Shown: positions 43,411-51,108 of the stretch, in pieces
Layout of the letters: each line of letters starts with the position of its first letter
Numbering within the stretch: the stretch's first letter is position 1
Assembly: GCF_000731315.1 (NCBI RefSeq)
Contig: NZ_HG938353.1
Span: 2,666,001 to 2,730,000 of the forward strand
DNA from: Neorhizobium galegae bv. orientalis str. HAMBI 540
GTDB taxonomy: Bacteria > Pseudomonadota > Alphaproteobacteria > Rhizobiales > Rhizobiaceae
Direction of reading: 5' to 3'
Length of the DNA: 64,000 nucleotides
Notes under the pieces: model-generated
Told to the model about the DNA's origin: nothing
The model's database searches: none
Seen by the model: the letters and a program-made list of their open reading frames with translations, nothing else
Program-made: the position numbers and the translations under genes

Positions 43411-44625
43411 TCAGTGAAACGCCGGAGCCTCTGTCGTGAGTACCTCGAGTGATCTGCGAAACTCAGGCGTGGAGATGAAGTCGGTGGCCCTTCTTGTTGA
43501 AGAAGGTGAATCAATGGTTGAAGTGTTCAAGCCGCCGTCTGAACCGGGAGGAGTTTGAGGAGCTGGCGGATAGCCGTCAAGCCGGATCGTCCGGACGATA
43601 TCCTCCGAAAGCCAGGGCATCGACAGGCGGTAACCGGTGCCGAACAGGATGGCGTCCACATTGGCGCTCGTCCCGTCGCGGAACCAGACGGTGTGACCGT
43701 CGATTCGCTCGATCCAGGGCTTCACAGCGATGCGCCCCTCCGCCACCGCCGGCAGAAAACCCTGCGACTGCGAGATGCCCGCCACAAAGGCATTGCCCTC
43801 CGGCCTCCGCGCGCCGAACTGGTCCGGGGAACCGGCCACCTTGAGGACCTTCATTGTCAGCCCTTCGGCCAGCATGTCCGGCGGCAACACGCTTTCCATC
43901 AGCACGGCGGCCCGATTGAACATCACGTGATCCGTCGGCACCCCGGCGATGATTTTCGGCAGGATATAGCGCTGCCGGCGGTTGGCGGAGATCACCTGGA
44001 CCGCACCGCCGAGCGCGATGTCGGAGGCGATCTCCAACGCACTGATCGAGCAGCCGGCGACAAGCACCCTACGCCCACGATAGCGCTCCGGGCCGTTATA
44101 CTGGGCGGTGTGGGCGGCGCCGAGAGTTCCGGCGAAACCATCGAGGCCTGGTACTGCCGGCAGGTCGGGCACGTTCTGCCGCCCAGTCGCAACGACAACC
44201 CGCTGGAAGACCTCGGAACGTTCCTCGCCGTCTTCGGTCGAACGGATCAGCCAGCCATTGCCGGCCCGCTCCAGCCGCTCGACCCGCGTCTTCAGTCTCA
44301 GATGTGGCAGCAAGCCAAAGGTGAAGGCGTAACGTTCGAGATAATCGAGCATCTCCTCCTGCCGCAGATAGGCGGCGCTTTCGGAGGCGTGTTCGAGATC
44401 TGAAAAGGCAGTCATCACGCGGCTGGTATTGGTGCGCATGCCAGGCCAGATTGCGCTGGCGGCCGAGGCGGAATTCCATTGGCCACCGAGGCGGCACGAG
44501 GCCTCGAAGATCACGGGCACCAGCCCCCGGGCGATGAGGAAGCGCGCGGCGGCGAGGCCGGCGGGACCGGCGCCAATCACGGCGACGGTGTTTTCAGGCA
44601 TTTTGACATGGTTCTTGGTGGACAT
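43411..44625 (-). CDS. Flavin-containing monooxygenase-like protein, probably C-terminally truncated
   Basis: 404 residues. FAD motif VIGAGPAGLAAARFL, a flavin-monooxygenase-like FAG...H...Y motif, NADPH motif VLVAGCSISALEIASDIA, and the ATGY-type motif in ILFGTGYRLSMPWL. Family homology stops after IVRTIRLDG (near 43590). The last ~50 residues are Ser/Thr/Pro-rich and unlike the usual FMO end (HPDLPGLAFLG), so the gene was probably fused to foreign sequence by a rearrangement. It is divergent from the PNPOx genes. Activity is doubtful. Confidence 0.75.
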   Translation of the reverse strand: MSTKNHVKMPENTVAVIGAGPAGLAAARFLIARGLVPVIFEASCRLGGQWNSASAASAIWPGMRTNTSRVMTAFSDLEHASESAAYLRQEEMLDYLERYAFTFGLLPHLRLKTRVERLERAGNGWLIRSTEDGEERSEVFQRVVVATGRQNVPDLPAVPGLDGFAGTLGAAHTAQYNGPERYRGRRVLVAGCSISALEIASDIALGGAVQVISANRRQRYILPKIIAGVPTDHVMFNRAAVLMESVLPPDMLAEGLTMKVLKVAGSPDQFGARRPEGNAFVAGISQSQGFLPAVAEGRIAVKPWIERIDGHTVWFRDGTSANVDAILFGTGYRLSMPWLSEDIVRTIRLDGYPPAPQTPPGSDGGLNTSTIDSPSSTRRATDFISTPEFRRSLEVLTTEAPAFH

Positions 44626-44760
44626 CGGCTTGCTCCTTGTTCGATGGGAGCGCTTTAGCCAGTTCCGCGAACGTCGTTTCCTAAAAGCTCATTAAGTCGC
44701 GCGGGGGGAATCCTAAAACCTGCCTAACTGCGCTATGAACCTGTCCAAGGGGGACGTTCG

Positions 44761-45231
44761 ATGTTCGGGGACGAAATCGCAGGCTTCATAGAAAGCCCGG
44801 TGATGCAGATCATCGGCAGTTCGAACGCCGCCCGCCGACCGGAGATCGGCCGAGCCGTGGGCGCATGGATGTCCGCCGGAAGTGATACCATCGACCTCGT
44901 GACCTCAGCCTGGCAATGGCCCGAGACCGTTGCCAATCTGCGCGAAAACGGAAAAATTGCCGTCACGTTCGCCCGGCCTTCGGACTACGTCTCCTATCAA
45001 CTGAAGGGACAGGCCACCATTCGGCCCGCCGAACCGCACGAGGTGGAGCGCTCATCCCAATACATCGTCTCGATCGTTTCGACGCAGATGAGACTTGGGC
45101 TGCTGCCGGAACTGATCATGCCGGTACTTTCCAACCGCGACCCGATGCTGATCACGATGCGCGTCGCCTCTGTCTTCGTCCAGACGCCCGGCTCGCGCGC
45201 CGGCGAACGTGTCTGGAGCACGACCCCATGA
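44761..45231 (+). CDS. Pyridoxamine 5'-phosphate oxidase-like flavin-binding protein
   Basis: 156 residues with the split-barrel pattern of PNPOx/FMN-binding proteins (VTSAWQWPETVANLRENGKI, AVTFARPSDYVSYQLKGQAT). It is single-domain and lacks the C-terminal PNPOx dimerisation sequence, so it is probably an FMN- or F420-type redox protein rather than vitamin B6 oxidase. Its stop overlaps the next start (ATGA), which encodes a protein with the same fold fused to a sensor domain. The pair is thus functionally linked. Confidence 0.75.
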   Translation: MFGDEIAGFIESPVMQIIGSSNAARRPEIGRAVGAWMSAGSDTIDLVTSAWQWPETVANLRENGKIAVTFARPSDYVSYQLKGQATIRPAEPHEVERSSQYIVSIVSTQMRLGLLPELIMPVLSNRDPMLITMRVASVFVQTPGSRAGERVWSTTP

Positions 45232-46571
45232 CGCCGATCAAGCTGACCCTGGCCGATCTCGAAGCCTGTTTCGAAGGCGTGATCCCTTCGATCATTTCGA
45301 CGGCGGACGCCGACGGTCTGCCGAACATTTCCTATCTCTCGCATGTCGCCGTGGTCGACGATCGGCATGTGGCACTCTCCAACCAGTTCTTCGCCAAGAC
45401 CGCCGCCAACATCCGCCTGAACCCGCATGCGATGCTGCTTCTGGTGGATGCACGCAATTCTGCACAATACCGGCTGGAACTGGTCTTCGCCCACACCCTG
45501 GAGGCGGGACCGCTGTTCGAGCACATCGCGCTGCAGATCGACGCAAGCAGTGCCCAGGTCGGCATGGCGGGCATCATGAAGCTGCGCAACCTCGACGTCT
45601 TCCGCGTCGTGAGCATCGAGCCGATCCCCTCCCAGGTCCAGACCGCCGAACCCCAAATGCCGAAACGGAACCGTTTGGCTGGAGCCGCAAGGATTGCCGA
45701 AGCGATCGCTGCGGAAACGGACGCGGACGGCATCATCGATGCCATGTTGGAAGGGTTGCGCACCGAGTTTGGCTTCGAGCACAGTTTGTTGCTGCAGCTC
45801 TATGAAGAGCGCAACCAGCTCATCACCATCGGCAGCATGGGCTACGTCCCGTCCGGCATCGGCTCCGAAATTCCCGTCGATGAAGGTGTGATCGGCGCGG
45901 CTGCCGCCGGTGGGCATCTCGTCAAGCTAAGCGACATGAGCCGCATCCGCCGTTTCGGCGCGGCAGTGCGCGACTCCTCCGCCGACGAAAACCGCACGCG
46001 GGCAATCCCGCTCCCCGGCATGCCGGAGGCGATGAGCCAGATCGCCGTGCCGCTCGTCGCCGCGGGCTCGGTGCGCGGCGTCCTCTTCCTCGAGAGCCGC
46101 GACCGCATCGCCTTCACCAGTGACGACGAGGCGGCTCTTTCGATGATTGCCAGGCAGGCAGCCATGGCATTGGCCCTGAGCGAAAAGCTTTCACTTGAAA
46201 CCGAACCGCAACGGACGGTCCCGGCCCAACCTTCGACGTCTGAAAAGACAGTGCAAGTTGTCCACCATCGCTTCGATGACAGCGTTTTCATCAATGGCGA
46301 TTACGTCATCAAGGGGGTCGCAGGCAGGCTGCTCGCCTCGATGCTGGAACAGCACCAGCAAAGCGGCCGTCTGGAATTCACCAACCGCGAAATTCGGCTC
46401 GACGCTGCGCTGAAACTGCCCGACTTCAAGGACAATCTGGAAACGCGGCTGTTGCTGCTCCGCCGCCGGCTGGACGAAAAGCGGCTGCCGATCCGGCTGA
46501 CCCGCCTTGGCCGTGGCCGGATAGGCCTTTTCGTGGAAGGCCAGCTACGGTTCAGCAAGGACGTCCTATGA
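45228..46571 (+). CDS. Fusion of PNPOx-like flavin domain, GAF sensor domain and C-terminal putative DNA-binding domain
   Basis: 447 residues from the ATG at 45228 that overlaps the preceding stop; a longer frame upstream is a shadow. Residues about 1-135 are a PNPOx-like split barrel (IISTADADGLPNISYLSHVA). About 150-320 form a GAF domain (AIAAETDADGIIDAMLEGLR, QIAVPLVAAGSVRGVLFLES). The last ~100 residues (GDYVIKGVAGRLLASMLEQH, then LETRLLLLRRRLDEKRLPIR) look like a winged helix but without a family I can name. It may sense flavin, redox state or a cyclic nucleotide. A clear terminator follows. Confidence 0.75.
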   Translation: MTPIKLTLADLEACFEGVIPSIISTADADGLPNISYLSHVAVVDDRHVALSNQFFAKTAANIRLNPHAMLLLVDARNSAQYRLELVFAHTLEAGPLFEHIALQIDASSAQVGMAGIMKLRNLDVFRVVSIEPIPSQVQTAEPQMPKRNRLAGAARIAEAIAAETDADGIIDAMLEGLRTEFGFEHSLLLQLYEERNQLITIGSMGYVPSGIGSEIPVDEGVIGAAAAGGHLVKLSDMSRIRRFGAAVRDSSADENRTRAIPLPGMPEAMSQIAVPLVAAGSVRGVLFLESRDRIAFTSDDEAALSMIARQAAMALALSEKLSLETEPQRTVPAQPSTSEKTVQVVHHRFDDSVFINGDYVIKGVAGRLLASMLEQHQQSGRLEFTNREIRLDAALKLPDFKDNLETRLLLLRRRLDEKRLPIRLTRLGRGRIGLFVEGQLRFSKDVL

Positions 46572-46628
46572 AGGGCTTGGAGGATAGGAAGTCGACTTGT
46601 AGGGCCCCGCGAAATCATCGTCAAAAGT

Positions 46629-46660
46629 GAGCCCCGGCAGCCCCTGCCGGGGCTTTTTCT
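46629..46660 (+). terminator. Rho-independent terminator after the GAF fusion gene
   Basis: An 11-bp stem (AGCCCCGGCAG / CTGCCGGGGCT) with a CCC loop, followed by five T. The stem is nearly the same as the terminator at 43034. Confidence 0.9.
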
Positions 46661-46828
46661 TGCTCATTGAAAGTTGAGAATGCGAAATCGCGACTGACCT
46701 AACGGGGGCATAAGGAGTCTACAGAAGGGAATTCGTGATTTCACCTATTGAAATAAAAACATTTTTTCAGAAACAATGACTCATCACCGCGCGCGTCCTA
46801 AAGGCCGAGGGCGGTAGGAGCTGCTATC
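46661..46828. other. Intergenic region with the right copy of the inverted repeat
   Basis: 168 bases, AT-rich around 46740-46776. It contains the 14-bp repeat copy at 46777-46790 and a GGGGGCATA string (46704-46712) also present at 43247-43255. No gene is visible. Confidence 0.4.
46777..46790 (-). repeat. Right copy of the 14-bp inverted repeat
   Basis: TGACTCATCACCGC, the exact reverse complement of 43218-43231. The copies bracket 3.57 kb. No target-site duplication is evident next to them. Confidence 0.4.
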
Positions 46829-47572
46829 TCAGCACCAGCCGCCCTTGCCGACGCCCGGCCGCTTGGCCAGGCCCTCGTTGACGAGGACGTCGGCGAGCGA
46901 GCGGCCATTGCGGGTGACTTCGCGCAGCTTATGGCCTTCGACCTCGTCCTCGTTGCCCTGCCAGGTGACAAGTTCGAACGGACCGGAATCGAGGAAGGCC
47001 CGCACCCGCAGCTCCGCGTCGCTCGCCTTGATTCGCTCCGCCTCGCAGCGCGGCTTCTTGATGTCGGGCACCTCGATGCCAACCAGCCGGATCTTCTGGC
47101 CATGGAATACGAAACGATCGGCGGCGGTTACGCAGTCGTCTTGCTTGGCCGATCCGCACAGATAGAATTTCGCCTCATAGGCGCCGGCAAGGTTCTCGTT
47201 GCTCTTCGGCGCCTCGGCAGCCTTCTGGATCTCCTCGAGAATCGGCTTGCCGATCGGCGCCGGCGGGATGATCGCGGCGGTGTGACTCTGGTCAGGAGCG
47301 ACCGCAGGCTTTGACGTGACCGGTCGGTGCGACGGGCCGGAACTTGCCTCGACGGATTTTGCCGGCACCGGTTTTGCCGCGACCTGGGCCGGTTTTCCCG
47401 AAGTCAGGCCGGCAACAAAACGCCTCGTTGCCGCGGAATTCTCGTAAAGCGCGATGCCGCCGGCCACCACCGCCAGCGCTCCGAGCCAAGGCCAGAGCGT
47501 CGAGCCGGAGCCTGACGACCGCTTGGGCGCGCTTCTGCGCCGAGAACCGGATTTGCCGCGCGTTTGAGCCAT
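46829..47572 (-). CDS. Membrane-anchored staphylococcal-nuclease-like (SNase/thermonuclease) protein
   Basis: 247 residues. A Lys/Arg/Ser-rich N-terminus is followed by one hydrophobic segment (about 27-44) and an Ala/Pro-rich linker to about 110. The C-terminal ~130 residues are SNase-like: KIRLVGIEVPDIKKPRCEAE corresponds to the canonical RLxGIDTPE region, and GRSLADVLVNEGLAK to the final helix. The acidic residue of the calcium site is replaced (VPD rather than TPE), so nuclease activity is uncertain. The extra Cys pairs suggest a periplasmic location. Confidence 0.8.
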   Translation of the reverse strand: MAQTRGKSGSRRRSAPKRSSGSGSTLWPWLGALAVVAGGIALYENSAATRRFVAGLTSGKPAQVAAKPVPAKSVEASSGPSHRPVTSKPAVAPDQSHTAAIIPPAPIGKPILEEIQKAAEAPKSNENLAGAYEAKFYLCGSAKQDDCVTAADRFVFHGQKIRLVGIEVPDIKKPRCEAERIKASDAELRVRAFLDSGPFELVTWQGNEDEVEGHKLREVTRNGRSLADVLVNEGLAKRPGVGKGGWC

Positions 47573-47643
47573 GACGATCTCTCCTGTCGAATCGGAGAAA
47601 GTATCGTGGGGAAGGATTGCCGAAAGGTTTCAGGAGGAGCGAT

Positions 47644-47928
47644 TCAGTAGTGGAAACGGCATTGGAGGATGATCAGCCGCGGCTGATCATTGCCGTTCTC
47701 CACGCGGTAGACGAGCCGGTGTTCCTGGGTTATTCGGCGCGACCACTGCCCTTTGAGCTGATTGCGCAATGGCTCAGGCTTACCGATGCCCTCGAACGGG
47801 TGCCGCAATGTGTCCCTGATCAACTCGTTGATCCGGACGACCATTTTGGGGTCGGTCTCCTGCCAGAAAATATACTCGCGCCAGCCCTCCGGCTCCCAGA
47901 CGAGCAGGTAGGCTTTCCCTGAAGGCAT
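47644..47928 (-). CDS. yoeB: YoeB/Txe-family toxin (RNase)
   Basis: 94 residues from the ATG at 47928, which shares one base with the antitoxin stop (TGATG). Family features are YLLVWEPEGWREYIFWQETD, RINELIRDTLRHPFEGIGKP and the catalytic end LKGQWSRRITQEHRLVYRVE (Glu, Arg and His for ribosome-dependent mRNA cleavage, then a C-terminal Tyr). It forms a type II toxin-antitoxin pair with the upstream Phd-like protein. Confidence 0.93.
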   Translation of the reverse strand: MPSGKAYLLVWEPEGWREYIFWQETDPKMVVRINELIRDTLRHPFEGIGKPEPLRNQLKGQWSRRITQEHRLVYRVENGNDQPRLIILQCRFHY

Positions 47929-48215
47929 CAATCGGCCTTCTTGTTGGGGATATAGTCCTCAGGTTCGATAAGGTCGTGCACGATCAGCTTCGAGCCGTCA
48001 TTGACGTTGGCGATCGCCTCTATCAGCCGCGTCGCATTGGCGGGCGTCGACATCAGATGCAGCGTCTCCAGCATGCCCTCGTATTCGTCCTTGTCAATCA
48101 AGATGGCCGATGGCTTATCACGGCGCATGATCTCGATCGGAGCACGGTCGTTCGAGACTTCATCGAGGAGGCTAGCAAGCTCCTGGCGGGCTTGGGAAAA
48201 CATGACGGTGCGCAT
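47928..48215 (-). CDS. Phd/YefM-family antitoxin
   Basis: 95 residues from the ATG at 48215, preceded by GAGGAG. The N-terminus (RTVMFSQARQELASLLDEVS) is the Phd/YefM dimerisation and DNA-binding part; PIEIMRRDKPSAILIDKDEY follows, then the toxin-binding tail. It neutralises the YoeB-like toxin and should autoregulate the pair. The DNA 48220-48270 has short AT-rich repeats around ATAAATAGTACA that may be its operator. Confidence 0.92.
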   Translation of the reverse strand: MRTVMFSQARQELASLLDEVSNDRAPIEIMRRDKPSAILIDKDEYEGMLETLHLMSTPANATRLIEAIANVNDGSKLIVHDLIEPEDYIPNKKAD

Positions 48216-48275
48216 GGGCGGCTCCTCATTACCTGTACAATAAATAGTACAAGTCTCTATCGAAGTCAATTTGGA

Positions 48276-49025
48276 CTACCCCGCCCGGCCCGTCGCCAGC
48301 GCCACTGCCCAGTCGGCGCGGCCGTTTTCGGCGGCAAGGCGCGACATCGCCAGATGGTCGTAGGTCACGTTGCGGAATTGCGGTATCCAGCCGGCGGAGG
48401 TCTTTTCCAGGATCGCGTAGGACGCCATGGTGTGGCCCGTTTCCACCTTGTGGAAATGCGGCGTGTCATCGTCATAGGCCGGGCAGCCGACGCTGCCGGG
48501 ATTGACGATCAACCGGCCGTCGGACAGTTGCACCGCCCGCGGAATATGGCTGTGGCCGCAAAGGATCAGCGGTTGCTCGATGCCGTCAGCCAGCGCCTCG
48601 ATCTCCTCCAGCGGCTTCAGAAAGACATGGCCTTCGCTCGATACCTGCTCGAGCCAGTAAACGTTGTCCGACTGCGGCGTCGCGTGGCAGAGGTAGGCCT
48701 CGTCCCGATAGACGGTGCTGAACGGCAGCTTGCGCAGCCATTGCAGGTGGCGCGGCGCCAATTGCGAAAAGGCGTGCACTTCCCAGGAAGGCATCGCATC
48801 CGCCGGATTTTCGATCAGGTAGCGATCGTGATTGCCGCGCACCGTCAGCGTCGCCATCGTATCGAGAAGTAGCAGCAGGTCCGCGGTGCGCCCGGCTTCG
48901 AGGGGTCCGCTCAGGCAATCGCCGAGATTGACGATGTCGGTGATGCCTTGCGCATGGATATCGGCAAGTACCGCTTCGAGCGCTGCGCAATTCCCATGAA
49001 TATCGGCGATTGCGGCAAAGCGCAT
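48276..49025 (-). CDS. Metallophosphoesterase (calcineurin-like, YfcE/serine-threonine-phosphatase type)
   Basis: 249 residues. Metal-binding motifs are IADIHGNCAAL (DxH), VNLGDCLSGP (GDxxxxGP), VRGNHDRYL (GNHD), and LCGHSHIPR (GHxH). The start shares a base with the stop of the HIU hydrolase gene (TGATG), placing it at the end of the purine-degradation operon. The substrate is unknown; cyclic nucleotides or phosphodiesters are family substrates. Confidence 0.88.
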   Translation of the reverse strand: MRFAAIADIHGNCAALEAVLADIHAQGITDIVNLGDCLSGPLEAGRTADLLLLLDTMATLTVRGNHDRYLIENPADAMPSWEVHAFSQLAPRHLQWLRKLPFSTVYRDEAYLCHATPQSDNVYWLEQVSSEGHVFLKPLEEIEALADGIEQPLILCGHSHIPRAVQLSDGRLIVNPGSVGCPAYDDDTPHFHKVETGHTMASYAILEKTSAGWIPQFRNVTYDHLAMSRLAAENGRADWAVALATGRAG

Positions 49026-49381
49026 CAACTCCCCCGATAGGTGGAATAGCCGTAGGGCGAAAGCAGCAGCGGCACGTGATAATGGGCCGTCGTGTCGGAA
49101 ATGCCGAAACGGATCGGGATCACGTCGAGAAAAGCCGGTTCCGTGAGCGCCACGCCGCGGGCGCGAAGATAGTCTCCGGCGTGGAAGACCAGCTCGTATT
49201 CGCCGACAAGAAAGGTCTCGCCGATCAGGATCGGCCCGCCGTCGACGCGGCCGTCGCTATTGGTGACGACCGTCTTGAGTTTTTCGCGTGTCTCGCCGCT
49301 CAGCCGGTAGAGGTCGATCGACAACCCCTCGGCCGGTTTACCGCTGGCGGTGTCGAGCACATGGGTGGTGAGTCCGGTCAC
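49025..49381 (-). CDS. uraH: 5-hydroxyisourate hydrolase (transthyretin-like)
   Basis: 118 residues, GTG start. The N-terminal motif [20 protein letters not shown] (His and Arg catalytic region) and the C-terminal [18 protein letters not shown] are diagnostic. It converts 5-hydroxyisourate to OHCU, the second step after urate oxidase. It overlaps the ureidoglycolate lyase gene by 4 bp (GTGA) and the phosphoesterase gene by 1 bp. Confidence 0.95.
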   Translation of the reverse strand: MTGLTTHVLDTASGKPAEGLSIDLYRLSGETREKLKTVVTNSDGRVDGGPILIGETFLVGEYELVFHAGDYLRARGVALTEPAFLDVIPIRFGISDTTAHYHVPLLLSPYGYSTYRGS

Positions 49382-49893
49382 AGGCTGGGCTCCGCGATGA
49401 GATAGGGGGTATCGAAGAACGCTTCCTCGTAGTTCGCAGAGGTACTGTCCCTGTCCACCACCAGGAAATCACTGACGACGCCGATCGCCATCAACGGATG
49501 ATGCCATGAATTGGGGAAATAATTGACGCCCTGATGCGGCTGCACGAGGAAAACCTGCGGTTTGCCCGGCCGTCCGCCTTCGTCATCCGAAACAGCGATC
49601 AGGAACGGCTGGCCGGAGATCGGCGAAAAGCTCTGGCTGGCGAAAGGATGTCGCTCCATCATGGTGATCGCGTAAGGGAACTGCCGCGGCTTGCTGCGGA
49701 AGATGCTGAAGATCAGCCGCTCCGGCTCGCCGATCACGACGGGCTCGGCGAGCGCGTGATAGCGTTCGGTCGTGCCGCCATTGATCAGCCGCATGCTCGC
49801 CGGATCGGCCTCGATGACATCGCCGAAAGATGCGAAGGCTTCCTTTGTGAGGGGGAGGATTTCAAGATATTCGGTCACGTCATTCGCCTTCAT
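49378..49893 (-). CDS. allA: Ureidoglycolate lyase (AllA-type)
   Basis: 171 residues with AllA-type cupin motifs: FGDVIEADP near the start, [20 protein letters not shown] and [20 protein letters not shown] with the conserved metal-ligand His and the substrate loop. It releases urea and glyoxylate from ureidoglycolate. Two adjacent ATGs occur at 49896 and 49893; the second shares a base with the stop of hepT and has better spacing to AGGG. A long open extension upstream overlaps hepT and is not used. Confidence 0.92.
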   Translation of the reverse strand: MKANDVTEYLEILPLTKEAFASFGDVIEADPASMRLINGGTTERYHALAEPVVIGEPERLIFSIFRSKPRQFPYAITMMERHPFASQSFSPISGQPFLIAVSDDEGGRPGKPQVFLVQPHQGVNYFPNSWHHPLMAIGVVSDFLVVDRDSTSANYEEAFFDTPYLIAEPSL

Positions 49894-50255
49894 CATTCGC
49901 CCTGGGCACGCCAGTTGCGCAGGGAATCGAGCTGGGACAGAAGCTCGGGGATCATCCGGTCCACGGTCAGCCAGACCGTATCGATATCCAGGTGAAAATA
50001 TTGATGCGCAATACGGTTGCGCATGTCGCGAATGTCTTTCCACGGGATCTCCGGATGCTCGACGACGAAATCCGGAAAACGCTCCATGAGCTTGGTCGCG
50101 CATTCGCCGATCGCCATGATGTTGGCGATCACCGCATCCTGCTTGATTTCATCAAGCCGGAAGGCCTCGCGATCCAGGCCAGAGACATATCTGACGGCCT
50201 TGTTTCCAGTGACGACCATCCGATCGAGATAGGCTTCGAGACGCTCTGCACTCAT
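49893..50255 (-). CDS. hepT: HepT-like toxin (DUF86 HEPN RNase)
   Basis: 120 residues, all-helical HEPN fold. The Rx4-6H active-site motif is visible as RNRIAHQYF near residue 87. DUF86/HepT proteins cleave RNA and are held in check by a MntA-type nucleotidyltransferase encoded beside them. Here mntA is upstream with an ATGA overlap, and allA follows at once. The pair lies inside the purine-catabolism operon. Confidence 0.9.
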   Translation of the reverse strand: MSAERLEAYLDRMVVTGNKAVRYVSGLDREAFRLDEIKQDAVIANIMAIGECATKLMERFPDFVVEHPEIPWKDIRDMRNRIAHQYFHLDIDTVWLTVDRMIPELLSQLDSLRNWRAQGE

Positions 50256-50542
50256 ATCGCCAACGCTTCCGCGACGATGCGTTCGCGGATCTTGGGCGGA
50301 AAATCTCCCGGAACCTTGACATCCACCGGGACGCCCAACGCTTCTTCGAGATCTCCCTGAAGTCCGCCGAGCGTGAACAGCGACGTGGTCGGCGACGGAT
50401 CGACTAGGATATCGAGATCGCTGTCGGACCGGTCTTCGCCGCGCAGCACTGAGCCATAGACGCGAGGATTGGAGACCTGCCGGCGGGCAACGATCTCGCG
50501 TATGATATCCCGGTTCTTCTCCAGCACTTCCGACGGTCTCAT
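50252..50542 (-). CDS. mntA: MntA-like minimal nucleotidyltransferase antitoxin
   Basis: 96 residues from the ATG at 50542. The nucleotidyltransferase motif GSx10DxD is exact (YGSVLRGEDRSDSDLDILV). MntA antitoxins AMPylate their HepT toxin. It overlaps hepT by 4 bp and begins about 70 bp after the OHCU decarboxylase stop, so it may have its own promoter or read through from the purine operon. Confidence 0.92.
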   Translation of the reverse strand: MRPSEVLEKNRDIIREIVARRQVSNPRVYGSVLRGEDRSDSDLDILVDPSPTTSLFTLGGLQGDLEEALGVPVDVKVPGDFPPKIRERIVAEALAI

Positions 50543-50610
50543 GGCGGCGTCACTCCTAGTATCGCCAATATAAGCGACGGAGAGGATTGAGGAAAGCAGC
50601 GTCCGGGACC

Positions 50611-51108
50611 TCAATGCCCCGGAAGCAGCGATTGCAGACGCAGGAGCGCGATCTTTTCCACCTGGGCGGTGGCGGTGTCGAACTCCTCGTCCGCAGAATT
50701 GTCGATGCGCTTCTCGAAGGCGGCCAGAATATCGTCCTTGGTGAGGCCCTTGACCGCGATGATGAAAGGGAAGCCGAATTTTTGCGTATAGGCGGTGTTG
50801 AACTCTGTGAAGCGGGCGTGTTCGGCGGCGCTCAACCGGTCGAGCCCGGCGCCGGCCTGTTCCTTTTTGCTGTCCTCGGTCAGCTCGCCGGCTATCGCCA
50901 GCTTGCCCGCAAGATCCGGATGGGCGCGCAGGACGCCGAGACGTTCCTCGCGGCTTGCCTTGCGGAAGATTGAGGTCAGCGCGTCATGCACGCTCTTGGA
51001 CGTCAGCGGCACCAGCATCAGCCCGGAATCATAGGCACGCTCGGCAATGAACGGCGAGTGCTCGAACACGCCGCCGAACATCGCGATGAAATCCCCGCGC
51101 GCGCTCAT
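50611..51108 (-). CDS. uraD: 2-oxo-4-hydroxy-4-carboxy-5-ureidoimidazoline (OHCU) decarboxylase
   Basis: 165 residues, helical. The family signature is GGVFEHSPFIAERA with the catalytic His, then REERLGVLRAHPDLAGKLAI and FGFPFIIAVKGLTKDDILAA. It decarboxylates OHCU to (S)-allantoin. Its start overlaps the allantoinase stop by 4 bp. Confidence 0.95.
   Translation of the reverse strand: MSARGDFIAMFGGVFEHSPFIAERAYDSGLMLVPLTSKSVHDALTSIFRKASREERLGVLRAHPDLAGKLAIAGELTEDSKKEQAGAGLDRLSAAEHARFTEFNTAYTQKFGFPFIIAVKGLTKDDILAAFEKRIDNSADEEFDTATAQVEKIALLRLQSLLPGH

Noticed and set aside
44916..45227. Upstream extension of the PNPOx-GAF fusion
   Set aside because: It overlaps the preceding PNPOx gene in another frame; the ATG at 45228 begins the recognisable split barrel.
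49897..50103. N-terminal extension of ureidoglycolate lyase
   Set aside because: It is a shadow of hepT in another frame; AllA homology begins at the ATG near 49893.
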